Shown here: one piece after another, positions 26,265 to 36,130 of the stretch
How the letters are laid out: each line of letters opens with the position of its first letter
How positions within the stretch are numbered: the first letter of the stretch is position 1
Source: Rhizobium sp. CIAT894
GTDB lineage: Bacteria > Pseudomonadota > Alphaproteobacteria > Rhizobiales > Rhizobiaceae
Assembly: GCF_000172795.2 (NCBI RefSeq)
Contig: NZ_CP020947.1
Span: forward strand, 4,295,001 to 4,359,000
Direction: 5' to 3'
DNA: 64,000 nt
Translations under genes and position numbers: made by a program
Notes under the pieces: generated by a model
The model's input: only the letters and a program-made list of their open reading frames with translations
Told to the model about the DNA's origin: nothing
Database searches by the model: none

Positions 26265-26296
26265 CGACGGCCAAAAGGGTTCCCTTTTGGCCGTCG
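26265..26296. other. 32-bp palindrome between ndvB and opgC
   Basis: CGACGGCCAAAAGGG (26265-26279), TT, CCCTTTTGGCCGTCG (26282-26296): 15-bp perfect arms. No T-run follows on the operon strand, so it is likely an intercistronic hairpin setting the ndvB/opgC ratio, or a partial terminator. Confidence 0.6.
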
Positions 26297-26330
26297 CGAA
26301 TCGCCGTGTTTTTCAGCGTGGAGAACGCTG

Positions 26331-29300
26331 TTATCCGAGCGGATATCCCTCTTCGGGATCGGTGACTTCGCAGCCGTTGATCGACAGAGTGTAGCCGCTG
26401 GCATTGGACGCTTTTGAGACCGAAATGCGGTATTTGCCGCCGCCCTGCTCGACCTCTGCCGCAAATCCGTCCCATTCCGACGGGAGCGACGGCCGCACGT
26501 AAAGCCGGTCCCCCTTCAGGCGGATACCGAGAATGCCTTCGACGGCGGCACGGTAGAGCCAACCGGCAGAGCCGGTGTACCAGGTCCAGCCGCCGCGCGA
26601 CGTATAGGGCTCATGGCCGTAGACGTCGGCCGCCACGACATAGGGTTCGACGCGGTATTCTTCCGCCGAAGCCTTGTCGAGCGCATGGGTGATCGGGTTG
26701 AGGATCTGGAAGCAGCGGAAGGCATCGTCGCCCCGCTTCAGTTGCGCCAGCGCCATCACCACCCAGGTCGCGGCATGGGTATATTGCCCGCCATTTTCGC
26801 GCACACCCGGCGGATAGGCCTTGATATAGCCGGGATCTCGCGCCGAATTGACGAAAGGCGGCGTGAACAGCCGGATGATGCGGGCATCCCAGTCGACCAG
26901 CTGGTCGAGCACGGCCTCCATCGCCGTGACGGCGCGGGCCGGGTCACCCTCGCCCGACAGCACGCTCCAGGACTGCGCAATCGAATCGATCCGGCATTCG
27001 GGGCTTTCCCTGGAACCGAGCAGCGCACCGTCGTCGAACGTGCCGCGGCGATAGTAACCGCCATCCCAGGCTGCAGTTTCGAGCGCCTTCTTCAGCTCGG
27101 TGAGATGCGCCGACCAGCGCTCCGCGCGCACCGTGTCGCCACGCTCTTCGGCATAGGGAATAAAGGAGCGCAATGCGCCGGCCAGGAACCAGCCGAGCCA
27201 GACGCTGGTGCCGCGCCCGCCGATGCCGACGCGGTTCATGCCATCGTTCCAGTCGCCGCCAAGAAACAGCGGCAGGCCGTTTGCTCCCTTGCGGGCGATA
27301 GCGAGATCGAGCGCCAGCGCCGCGTGCTCGTAGACGCTCGCCTTGTCCTCGGAAATCTCCGGCTTGTAGAAGGAGTCGTGCTGGCCTTCGAGCAGAGCCG
27401 GCCCTTCCAGGAAGGCGATCTCCTCGTCGAGCACGCTCTTGTCGCCGGTGACGCTGCAATATTGATGGATTGCGTAAGCGAGCCAGACGACGTCGTCCGA
27501 GATCATCGTGCGCACACCGGCACCCGTTCCGGGTAGCCACCAATGCTGCACATCGCCTTCGCGGAATTGGCGCGAAGCGGCATTCAGTATCTGCCGGCGG
27601 GCGAGCGACGGTTCGTGCAGCACGAAGGCCAGCGTGTCCTGCAGCTGATCGCGGAAGCCGAAGGCGCCACTTGCCTGATAGAAGGCGGTGCGGGCCATGA
27701 TGCGGCAGCCAAGGCTCTGATAGGGCAGCCAGGTGTTGACGAGATTGTTCATCCCGCGATCCGGCGTCGATATCTGCACTCGGCCGGTGAAATCCCGCCA
27801 GAAAGCACGGTTCGCCTCGACGGCATCGTCGAACGAAGCCTTGCGGATATCGGCGATGACACCACGCGCTTCCTCCTCCGTCGGCGTATCGCCGAGGAAG
27901 AAGGTGAAGTCGCGTTCCTCGCCGGCGCCAAGCTCGATATCAATCGCGAGCACCGCCGCCGGATCGCCGTCGAGGTCGGTCGTGCCGGAAAGCGAGGCGG
28001 CGGAGGTGACGGCCTGCGGCGCCCGGATCGTTCCTGCCTTGCCGATGAATTCACGCCGGCTTGCCGAATAGCTCGAAAGCGTCTCGTTCGCCGCGAAGAA
28101 GGCGGTGCGGTTGGAAAAATCGATGCTGTAGGGATTGGTGGCAAACAGCGCCCCCGTCTCCTGGTCATGCTTCGACAAAATGAAGGGCGCCGTGCGTCCC
28201 GCATTGCTGCCGAGGATCCACTCGACATAACCATAGAGACGCAGCTTGCGGCTGGTCGAACCGGTGTTGCGCAGGCGCAGGCGCTGCAGTTTCACCGGCT
28301 TTTCGCGGTCGACCGTCTGCGTCAGCTCCAGCGCGATATCGTTTTGAACGCTGGAGAAAACCGAATAACCGAGCCCGTGGCGGGCTTCGAAACGGATGTC
28401 CGGCCGGCGGGAAAGCGCTGCGAACGGCGTCATGACGGCGCCGCTGTCGAGATCGGTGAGATAGAAGGCTTCGCCGGAACGGTTGATGACAGCATCGTTC
28501 GACCAGGAGGTCAGCTGATAGTCGCGCGAATTGGCGCTCCAGGTGAAGCCGGAACCCTCGGCCGACACGTGGAAGCCGAACCTGTCATTGGAGATGACAT
28601 TGATCCAGGGCTGCGGCGTCGCGTGACCTCCGGGCAGGCGAACGACATATTCCCGTCCGTCGCGGGCAAAGCCGCCGATACCGTTCCAGAAGTCGAGATC
28701 GCCTTCTTCCTCGATGAGGACGGCGGGCACGACAGGCGGCAGCACCGGCGCGACACGCTTGACCGGGACCTTGTTGCGCTCGGCCCGTTCCATCTCCTGC
28801 AGCTCCTCCTTGGAGGGGGCAAACAGGGCCACGGCGCGGTTAATCTGGTCGACCACCTTGCCGTTCTTCGTATGCAGCGTGACGCGGGAAGCCGCGATCA
28901 GCGCATGATAGGTGCTCTCTTCCATCAGGTCCTTGCGAACCGCGAATATATGCTGGCGCAATCCGTCGGCCTGGCCCATGCGGCGCACGTTTTCGCACAT
29001 GGCGTCGAGCGCATGCTGCATGTCCTGCGCATAGGATGAGGCGCGTTCGTTCATGATGACGAGATCGGCGGTGACACCGCGCGAACGCAGATATTCCTGC
29101 GCCAGCAGCGCCTCACGGGCGATGTCGAGATCCATGTCGTCGTTGATGCGCAGCGTGAAGATCGGGAAGTCGCCCGAGATCGCCAGCGGCCAGAGCGCCG
29201 ATTGCGACTGCAGGCCGGCCTCGACGGTCGCCTCGTCTTTGCGCAGTTGCATGTCGGGATAGACGAGGTAGCGTCCGAGATGCTGGAAGGCCGCGGCCTG

Positions 29301-32300
29301 CTGCGAGGTAACTCCGACGTGACGCATCTGCACCTGGGTGCGCGTCCAGGCCTGGACCAGCTCATGGTTGAAGGCGTCGGGATGACGATAACGATTGACC
29401 GCCTTGTCGATTTCGTCGCGGCTTGGCGCTGCGATCGTCCAGAAGATCACGCTGACTTTCTTGCCGGCCGGCACGCGAACGGTGCGGCGCAGCGACATTA
29501 CCGGATCGAGCATGAAACCGTCGCTGCCTGAAAGCGTTGCCCCCGGATCGAAGGCCGCCGCATCGGCAAGGCTGCGGCCGCGGCCGATGAACTTGCTCCG
29601 GTCGGTCTCGAATTCGGTATGACGCGTGTCGCCGGCATTGTCGACGATCAGATGGGCGATGCTGATGTTCGGCTCGTTCGGATCGCGCTTGTTGCGTTCG
29701 GCCCGAATGACGTCGCCGCGCTTGCCGATCTCGGTCTTGACGAACATGCGGGCGAATGCCGGATGCGCATTGTCGGTATCGTCGGAGGTGATCACCGGCT
29801 CGAGATAGGAGGTGACTTCGATGAAACGGTCTTCCCCACCCATGTTGAGCAGGGTGACGCGGCGGGCTTCGGCATCATGCTCGGTGGCGATGATGCACTC
29901 CACCTCGCTGGTGAGGTCGCCCACCGTCTTGGTGAACTGCGCCTTCTCGTCGGCGAATTCGACCTTGATCTTTTCACCCTCGACACCCTTCGGCTCCGAT
30001 GTCGTCGACCACCATTCGCCGGTCGCGGTATCGCGCAGGAAGATGAAGCTGCCCCAGCGGTCTTCGGTCGGATCGGCTTTCCAGCGGGAAACGGACAGGC
30101 CGTTCCAGCGGGAATAACCGGCGCCTGTCGCCGTCAGCATCAGCGAATAATGACCGTTCGACAGGAACACGAGTTCGCGGTCACGCGTAGCCGGATCGCT
30201 GATCTTCCTGATCTCCGGCCGCAGGAGATCGTCCTGAATGCTGGCCGGCGTATCGGATTCGTGCTTACCGCTCATGACCGGAATGTCGCGCGGCGCCTTT
30301 TCCTGCAACAGCAGCTCGGCCGCCTCGATGACGGGATCGGAGTGGAAGAGCTCGCGCAGATGGCCATTGAAGGCGACGTTGGCGACCGCTGCGATCGACA
30401 TGCCGTGGTGGTGGGCATAATAATTGTAGACCACAGCACATTTCTTGCCTTCCGGCACGCGCGTCGGCGTGAAGTCGACGGCGTCGTGGAAGCCGAACTT
30501 GCCGAGCGCGCCGACCTTGCGCAGCCTCTGCAAGTTTTCCAGCGCGCCCGGCGGGTCGTACTGGCTGGCGAGCAGCGATGCATAGGGTGCGATGACGGCA
30601 TTGTGGCCGAGGCCGCGCTTCAGACCGAGCGTCGGCACGCCGAAATTCGTGTACTGATAGTTGAGGTTATGGTCGCGGGCATTGAAGGCCGCTTCCGAAA
30701 TGCCCCACGGAATGCCGAGCTTGCGGGCGTAATTCATCTGCTCGACGACGACCAGGTTGTTGGTCTGGTTGAGAATGCCTCCGCCGCGCTCCTGCATGAC
30801 GAGCGGTGGCATCAGATATTCGAACATCGAGCCGGACCAGGAGACCAGCGCGCCGCGCGAACCCACAGGCACGACCTGGCGGCCGAGGCGGTACCAGTGC
30901 TCCGTCGGCAGGTCGCCCTTGGCGATGCCGAACAAGCTGGTCAGACGGCATTCGGAAGCCAGCAGATCGTAGCAGGCCTGGTCGAGTTCACCGCTTTCGA
31001 CGCGGTAGCCGATCGACAGCAGGCGCCGTTCCGGCCGGAACAGGAAGCCGAAATCCATCGAGAAGGCGAGATCGCGGGCCTTGTCGCGCAGCGCCACCAG
31101 CCGCGGCCTCAGCGCATCGACCTTGGAGAGGTCGAAGGTGCTGTCTGATATATGCGCCTCGCAGACCTTCACCAGGGATGCCGCCCATTGGGTGACCTCT
31201 TCGCTCTGCTTCGACTTGACCTCATGGTCGAGATTGGCAGCGAGCTTCTCGATGTCGCGGGCGAGAACGGCGAGGTTGATGATGCGGATCGAGGCGAATT
31301 CATGCTCGCGCTTGACGGCGGCAAGCGCGTTCTGGAAGCCGACGATGCGTTCTTCCAGGCGCCGGCGCAGCGGCCGCACGGTCTTGCGGTCGTCGGGCAG
31401 GTCCGCCAGCACTTCGCCGAGAATGCCGGCCGTGTCGCCGACACCGTCGAGATTGCCCTGCATATGGGCGGACGGCGCCTCCGCCCAGTTGCGGCAGGCC
31501 GACGAAATGGCGATCAGATGGCCGGCGAGATTGCCGCTGTCGACGGCCGAGACATAACGCGGTCCGAGCGTCTGCAGCGTGTCGGTGTGATACCAGTTGA
31601 ACAGATGGCCACGGAATTTCTCCATTCTGTCGATCGTCGCGATCGTCTGTTCCAGCCGTTCGAGCGTCTCCTCGAAGGAGAACCAGCCGAATTGCCGGCC
31701 GGAAACGACGGAAAGCAGATAGACACCGATATTGGTCGGCGAGGTACGCGCCGCGACGATCACATGCGGCGTTTCCTGGATATTGTCCGGCGGCAGGTAA
31801 TTCTGCTCGGCCGTGGTGAAGGTCTCGAAATAACGCCAGGTGCGCCGGGCGATCTTGCGCAGTTCGCTCGATACCGAATCGGCGACCTCGAGCCGGTCCT
31901 CGGTCTCCGCCGACTGGCTGACATACCAGGCGACGACAGGCGAGAGGATCCACAACAGCGCGAAGGGAATGCCGACGACGAAGGCGCTGCCGCCGGGCAG
32001 GGCGGCAAAACCGAGCGCCAGCAGCGCCAGCACCGGTGCATGCCACATCTGCTTGTAATAGGAGATCAGCGTGCCCTGGCCGCCGGCCTGAACGCTGGCG
32101 GCGGTCCGCCACTGCAGCATCAGCTTGCGGCTGACGAACAGGCGGTAGAGCGAACGGCCGATCGCATCCGCCATCATGGCCGCGGAATCGGCGATGAAGA
32201 CGATCCGCAATGCGACCTGCGCATTGGCGGCCGTGATATCGGACCAGACCGTATAGAGATGGGCGCGGGCGATGATATCGCTGGTGCGCGGAATGATGCC

Positions 32301-34850
32301 GTTGATGAGCGACAGCGTCGGCGCGACGAAGAGGCAGAAGATCAGCAGGATCTGCCAGATGAGCGCGCCGAGCGGACCCATGAAATACCAGCCGAGCACG
32401 GAGGCGAAGAACCAGGCGATCGGCGTCAGCGAACGGCGCAGATTGTCGAACATCTTCCAGCGGCCGAGCGCCGTGACACCGTATTTCGGATTGAACATAT
32501 AGGGCAGCAGTTGCCAGTCGCCGCGCGCCCAGCGATGCTGTCGCGAGGTTTCGACCTCGTAGCGGATCGGGAAATCCTCAACCAGCTCGAGATCGGTGAC
32601 GAGCGCGCAGCGCGCCATCGAGCCTTCGAGAAGATCGTGGCTGAGCACGGAATTCTCGTCGATCCGGCCCTTCAGCGACGCTTCGAAGGCATCGACATGA
32701 TAGAGGCCCTTGCCGGTGAAGGTGCCTTCGCCGGCGAGATCCTGGTAGACGTCGGAAACGGTGAAGACGTAAGGGTCGAGGCCGCGGTTGATCGAAAAGA
32801 CGCGCTGGAAGACCGAAGCGTCCTTGCCCGTCGTCAGCGACGGGGTGACGCGCGGCTGCAGCACGCCGTAGCCGCTTTCGACACGGCCGGTTTTCGGATT
32901 GATGACCGGACGATTGATCGGATGATAGAGCTTGCCGACGAGCTTGGTGACGGCATCGCGCATCAGGCGCGTGTCGGCATCGAGCGTCATGACATATTGC
33001 ACATTGGCCGGCACGGCATTGGCACCCGGCAGATAGGTCGTGTCGCGGTCGCCGCGCAGCAGCATGTTGAGTTCGTGCAGCTTGCCGCGTTTGCGCTCCC
33101 AGCCCATCCACACGCCTTCGGCGGGATTGTACAGACGGCGGCGATGCAGCAGATAGAAACGCGTCTTGCCGTCATAGGCATAGCGGGCGGAAAGATTGGC
33201 GATCTCGCGTCTTGCATAATCGAGCACTTCGAGATCGGCGGGCGTTTCCTCGGTGTCGCTGTCCGGCCAGTCGCTGAGCAGCGCGAAATAGAGCTCGCCG
33301 CGCGGGTTGGCGAGATAATGAACCTCGAGATTGCGCACGTGGTCGTCGACGCTGTCGCGGTTCGAGATCAGGCAGGGCACGACGAGCAGCGTGCGCGCAT
33401 CCTCCGGAATGCCTTCCTTGAACTCGTATCCGACGAGGCGCGCCGGCGTCACGAAGAAGGACAGCACGGTATTGAAGAGACCTGTCGCCCCCTCCGACGC
33501 CGGCAGTGAGAACATGATCAGCAGCAGGGCGATTTCGATCGGCCCCATGCCGGCATTCGCCATGAACCGGCCGACGATCGCCATGGCGATGATCGTCAGC
33601 AGCATGACCGGCACGGCAATGGCCAGCCAGTTGAACTGGCGCACCGCGCGCACGAAATGCTGGATGAACGTCGGGCGGTAATTCGCCCGCGCCTCGAGCT
33701 TCGGCCGCTGCGCGCCGGACAGGAAACCGCCGACATTCGGTTCATGCGGCTGCGGCTCGTCGGAGGCCTTGGCGGCATCCGTCATGTCGAGCGCCAGCTG
33801 GGCGATTTCCATTTCCGTCAGCGGCGAGCGCTTGGCCAGCTTTTCGATCTGTTTGCGGTATTTGTTGCGCGAGCCCGAATCGAGGATGCCGTAGTCGGAA
33901 TGCTCCCAGAGCAGCTTGTCGACATGGCTGACCTGCTCGACCCAGACCGACCATTCGGCATCGTCGATCTCGCGAAGGCTGCGGATGATGTTGCCCATCG
34001 TCACGTTGCCGGAGGAGAGGCGGCTGTGTTCCGCCGTCGTCGCTTCTTCGGTGTTGCGGCCGAGCTCTTCCAGCCGCTCATCGAGCCAGGTGATCGCCAG
34101 GCTCGACGTCTGCGAGCCGTCGCGCAGGCGGTAGAGGAACTGTGTCGAGAAGGTATTGTCCTCGGCAAGCGGCTCCAGCGTCTTCAGATAGCTGGCCGCC
34201 CCGGCCGGATCGGTCAGGCGCACCAGTTCGTCGGCCGCCTCGTTGGCGCGGCGGCGCATGCGGCGGCTGGCTTCGACGCGGCTGGAAATGCGGCGAAGGT
34301 TTTCGACGAGCACATAGCGCACAAGCGACGGCAACGCCCAGAGTTCGCCGATCCTCAGCGTCTCGCTGGCCTGAAAACCGTCGACCAGCGCCGTCAGGCT
34401 TTCCTGCGAGATCGTGCTGTGGGTATGGGCGACGTAGAGCCAGGCAAGCACGAGGGTGCGCGGCACCTCGACACCGCCGACGACCATGGTCGGCAATTCG
34501 CGATAGAAGCGGCGGGGGAAGTCGCGCCGCACCTCCTGGATCGCCTCTTCGACGATATAATGATTATCCAGCAGCCATTCCGCCGCCGGCGTGATCGTCT
34601 CACCGGCTTCGACGTCGGTCGCCGTGGTTCGGTAGACGCGCAGGATTTCCTTCTCGTTTTCCTTGTGGCGCGCGAAGAAATCGAAGGGAGCGAAAGCCGG
34701 CAGCTTGTCGACGCCGCTGCGGGCGACCGCATCGCCCATCGCCTTGATGTCCTCGATGGCAAGATAGGTCGAGCGGATCGAATCGTTGTGATCGATCTGC
34801 TTGGTCTCGGGTTCGCGCGGAAGGCTCGGAGAAAGATTAGAAATAGACAT
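26331..34850 (-). CDS. ndvB: Cyclic beta-1,2-glucan synthase
   Basis: A 2839-residue inner-membrane enzyme that initiates, elongates, cyclises and phosphorolyses beta-1,2-glucan from UDP-glucose. The N-terminal region is followed by membrane helices at about 410-490. The GT84 glycosyltransferase domain contains the DxD motif in YVMTLDADTRL (about residue 635) and the R-QHRWARGDWQL (Q/RxxRW) motif. More helices lie at about 850-900 and 970-1030. The carbohydrate-binding/GH94 phosphorylase-type C-terminal half (about 1500-2839) contains WWLPGTGAGVRT and FLGGDWNDGMNRVG. Length matches S. meliloti NdvB and Agrobacterium ChvB (about 2830). ATG at 34850 preferred over TTG eight codons earlier. Substrate of NdvA; same locus. 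Confidence 0.97.
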   Translation of the reverse strand: MSISNLSPSLPREPETKQIDHNDSIRSTYLAIEDIKAMGDAVARSGVDKLPAFAPFDFFARHKENEKEILRVYRTTATDVEAGETITPAAEWLLDNHYIVEEAIQEVRRDFPRRFYRELPTMVVGGVEVPRTLVLAWLYVAHTHSTISQESLTALVDGFQASETLRIGELWALPSLVRYVLVENLRRISSRVEASRRMRRRANEAADELVRLTDPAGAASYLKTLEPLAEDNTFSTQFLYRLRDGSQTSSLAITWLDERLEELGRNTEEATTAEHSRLSSGNVTMGNIIRSLREIDDAEWSVWVEQVSHVDKLLWEHSDYGILDSGSRNKYRKQIEKLAKRSPLTEMEIAQLALDMTDAAKASDEPQPHEPNVGGFLSGAQRPKLEARANYRPTFIQHFVRAVRQFNWLAIAVPVMLLTIIAMAIVGRFMANAGMGPIEIALLLIMFSLPASEGATGLFNTVLSFFVTPARLVGYEFKEGIPEDARTLLVVPCLISNRDSVDDHVRNLEVHYLANPRGELYFALLSDWPDSDTEETPADLEVLDYARREIANLSARYAYDGKTRFYLLHRRRLYNPAEGVWMGWERKRGKLHELNMLLRGDRDTTYLPGANAVPANVQYVMTLDADTRLMRDAVTKLVGKLYHPINRPVINPKTGRVESGYGVLQPRVTPSLTTGKDASVFQRVFSINRGLDPYVFTVSDVYQDLAGEGTFTGKGLYHVDAFEASLKGRIDENSVLSHDLLEGSMARCALVTDLELVEDFPIRYEVETSRQHRWARGDWQLLPYMFNPKYGVTALGRWKMFDNLRRSLTPIAWFFASVLGWYFMGPLGALIWQILLIFCLFVAPTLSLINGIIPRTSDIIARAHLYTVWSDITAANAQVALRIVFIADSAAMMADAIGRSLYRLFVSRKLMLQWRTAASVQAGGQGTLISYYKQMWHAPVLALLALGFAALPGGSAFVVGIPFALLWILSPVVAWYVSQSAETEDRLEVADSVSSELRKIARRTWRYFETFTTAEQNYLPPDNIQETPHVIVAARTSPTNIGVYLLSVVSGRQFGWFSFEETLERLEQTIATIDRMEKFRGHLFNWYHTDTLQTLGPRYVSAVDSGNLAGHLIAISSACRNWAEAPSAHMQGNLDGVGDTAGILGEVLADLPDDRKTVRPLRRRLEERIVGFQNALAAVKREHEFASIRIINLAVLARDIEKLAANLDHEVKSKQSEEVTQWAASLVKVCEAHISDSTFDLSKVDALRPRLVALRDKARDLAFSMDFGFLFRPERRLLSIGYRVESGELDQACYDLLASECRLTSLFGIAKGDLPTEHWYRLGRQVVPVGSRGALVSWSGSMFEYLMPPLVMQERGGGILNQTNNLVVVEQMNYARKLGIPWGISEAAFNARDHNLNYQYTNFGVPTLGLKRGLGHNAVIAPYASLLASQYDPPGALENLQRLRKVGALGKFGFHDAVDFTPTRVPEGKKCAVVYNYYAHHHGMSIAAVANVAFNGHLRELFHSDPVIEAAELLLQEKAPRDIPVMSGKHESDTPASIQDDLLRPEIRKISDPATRDRELVFLSNGHYSLMLTATGAGYSRWNGLSVSRWKADPTEDRWGSFIFLRDTATGEWWSTTSEPKGVEGEKIKVEFADEKAQFTKTVGDLTSEVECIIATEHDAEARRVTLLNMGGEDRFIEVTSYLEPVITSDDTDNAHPAFARMFVKTEIGKRGDVIRAERNKRDPNEPNISIAHLIVDNAGDTRHTEFETDRSKFIGRGRSLADAAAFDPGATLSGSDGFMLDPVMSLRRTVRVPAGKKVSVIFWTIAAPSRDEIDKAVNRYRHPDAFNHELVQAWTRTQVQMRHVGVTSQQAAAFQHLGRYLVYPDMQLRKDEATVEAGLQSQSALWPLAISGDFPIFTLRINDDMDLDIAREALLAQEYLRSRGVTADLVIMNERASSYAQDMQHALDAMCENVRRMGQADGLRQHIFAVRKDLMEESTYHALIAASRVTLHTKNGKVVDQINRAVALFAPSKEELQEMERAERNKVPVKRVAPVLPPVVPAVLIEEEGDLDFWNGIGGFARDGREYVVRLPGGHATPQPWINVISNDRFGFHVSAEGSGFTWSANSRDYQLTSWSNDAVINRSGEAFYLTDLDSGAVMTPFAALSRRPDIRFEARHGLGYSVFSSVQNDIALELTQTVDREKPVKLQRLRLRNTGSTSRKLRLYGYVEWILGSNAGRTAPFILSKHDQETGALFATNPYSIDFSNRTAFFAANETLSSYSASRREFIGKAGTIRAPQAVTSAASLSGTTDLDGDPAAVLAIDIELGAGEERDFTFFLGDTPTEEEARGVIADIRKASFDDAVEANRAFWRDFTGRVQISTPDRGMNNLVNTWLPYQSLGCRIMARTAFYQASGAFGFRDQLQDTLAFVLHEPSLARRQILNAASRQFREGDVQHWWLPGTGAGVRTMISDDVVWLAYAIHQYCSVTGDKSVLDEEIAFLEGPALLEGQHDSFYKPEISEDKASVYEHAALALDLAIARKGANGLPLFLGGDWNDGMNRVGIGGRGTSVWLGWFLAGALRSFIPYAEERGDTVRAERWSAHLTELKKALETAAWDGGYYRRGTFDDGALLGSRESPECRIDSIAQSWSVLSGEGDPARAVTAMEAVLDQLVDWDARIIRLFTPPFVNSARDPGYIKAYPPGVRENGGQYTHAATWVVMALAQLKRGDDAFRCFQILNPITHALDKASAEEYRVEPYVVAADVYGHEPYTSRGGWTWYTGSAGWLYRAAVEGILGIRLKGDRLYVRPSLPSEWDGFAAEVEQGGGKYRISVSKASNASGYTLSINGCEVTDPEEGYPLG

Positions 34851-35475
34851 GGGTTCGGTTCTGGATCCAAACAAAGTTATGGCTGTTTTGCTCAGCCTTT
34901 TGCACTGCTTATCATGACTGCGACATGAACGGAGCCCGATTCTTCGAAGATCGATGAAGCCGGGATAAATGACATTTCGGCAAGTGATGCGAACGGGCTA
35001 AGCCCCCCGTCCAGGGCACAGCCCGACGGATGATCGAGACCATCGCTACCCTCTCCGCGAAAGCCATGTCGAAAATTGGACACTATCAGGATAATTCAAG
35101 TCAAGAGGCACACGCGGCTGCCCCGTGCGCACGCGACCGGAAGCGGTCCCGGACAATGCAGCAGCGCTTCGATTTCACGAAAAGAGAAGACGCATGATCG
35201 CAAGACCACGCGTCTTTCTTCTTTCGGCGGCGCTTAAAGCAGCCTGCATTTCACGCCGTTTTCCGGACGGACAGGATCGGTGCTGGCCGAGCCTTGTCAC
35301 GCCCAGGCACATGCCTTGAGGAAAGTGCGGTGCGAAGAGGATGAATGGGAATCAGTATGCCGACCCTCGCCATTCGAGTGTCAGGAGAATGCCGGGACAG
35401 ACCGGATGTGCCGGAATTCGATAAGGACGGAAACCGCCGCAGCGCCGGCACTGGCCGACGCTTGTCACACGCCGG
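34851..35475. other. Gene-poor region upstream of ndvB
   Basis: A 625-bp region with no supported gene. Short open frames on both strands lack ribosome-binding sites. An imperfect hairpin around 35185-35216 (AAGACGC...GCGTCTT, then TTCTTC) resembles a weak rightward terminator. The ndvB promoter must lie here, but no consensus element is clear. Confidence 0.4.
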
Positions 35476-35637
35476 TTAGCCGACGACGCCGCAAACCATG
35501 GCCACGACGAACAGGAATGCCGCCGTGAAGATTGCTCCATGGAGCACCGTCTGAAGCCGGTGACGTGTGGTGAGCGACTTCTTCGATACGGAACCATACT
35601 GGTTCACGTGAGTATGCGAAATACCCAGATCTGCCAT
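35476..35637 (-). CDS. Small single-pass membrane protein, hypothetical
   Basis: A 53-residue frame. A strong GGAGG lies six bases before the ATG. A polar N-terminus (MADLGISHTHVNQYGSVSKK) is followed by one hydrophobic helix at about 32-52 (LHGAIFTAAFLFVVAMVCGV). No family is recognised. The excellent ribosome-binding site and clean membrane segment support translation. Confidence 0.65.
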   Translation of the reverse strand: MADLGISHTHVNQYGSVSKKSLTTRHRLQTVLHGAIFTAAFLFVVAMVCGVVG

Positions 35638-35779
35638 ATGTCGCCTCCGTTGTTTCTCATGCGGCCGGTTGTGCGGCTCGCGTTTCTTTTCTTATATTCT
35701 CTATCAGGTAGGTAGAGATAAAATTCCGTCTAGAGCGAACGGAAGAGAAAATTCAACCAGCCCTTTCGCAGCGCCTGTA

Positions 35780-35968
35780 TTAGCAGAGCGTGCGCCATGC
35801 CCAGATCCACGAACGCTCGACGGCGTCCTCGCTCTGAGGGGCGTTGGCGGGGACCTCGATCAGCCGACGGTCCTTCTCCGCGGGAATGGACGTTGAAACC
35901 TGTTCCCTATGGTCGGCTTTAACGGGAGGATCGAGGTAGCCCATGGTCATCCCACCGAGAAAGAACAT
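35780..35968 (-). CDS. Small hypothetical protein
   Basis: A 62-residue protein starting MFFLGGMTMGYLDPPVKADH and ending in a Trp/Arg-containing tail (WIWAWRTLC). GGAGG lies seven bases before the ATG. A TTGACA at -35 spacing is found on the minus strand about 70 bases upstream of the start. The first ten residues are hydrophobic, but there is no full signal peptide. It is not assignable to a family. Confidence 0.6.
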   Translation of the reverse strand: MFFLGGMTMGYLDPPVKADHREQVSTSIPAEKDRRLIEVPANAPQSEDAVERSWIWAWRTLC

Positions 35969-36102
35969 GCTTCAACCTCCATCGATCACGAAAGCTAACA
36001 AACGTTAACAGGATCATGACAGAAGCAAGGCAGCTGTCAATAGTCTAGTTGAATGGTCGTCTTTTAGCAAAACGTTATCCTTAACGCCGCCACGAGCCTT
36101 TT

Positions 36103-36122
36103 CTTTTCAAATATTTGAAAAG
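36103..36122. terminator. AT-rich palindrome after the dipeptide operon
   Basis: CTTTTCAAAT (36103-36112) directly followed by ATTTGAAAAG is a perfect 20-bp palindrome eight bases past the stop of the last dipeptide-operon gene. It probably marks the transcript end, although its stem is weak. Confidence 0.45.
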
Positions 36123-36130
36123 ATTGCCTT

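Noticed and set aside
35030..35200. 56-codon open frame on the plus strand
   Set aside because: No ribosome-binding site and composition unlike a protein.
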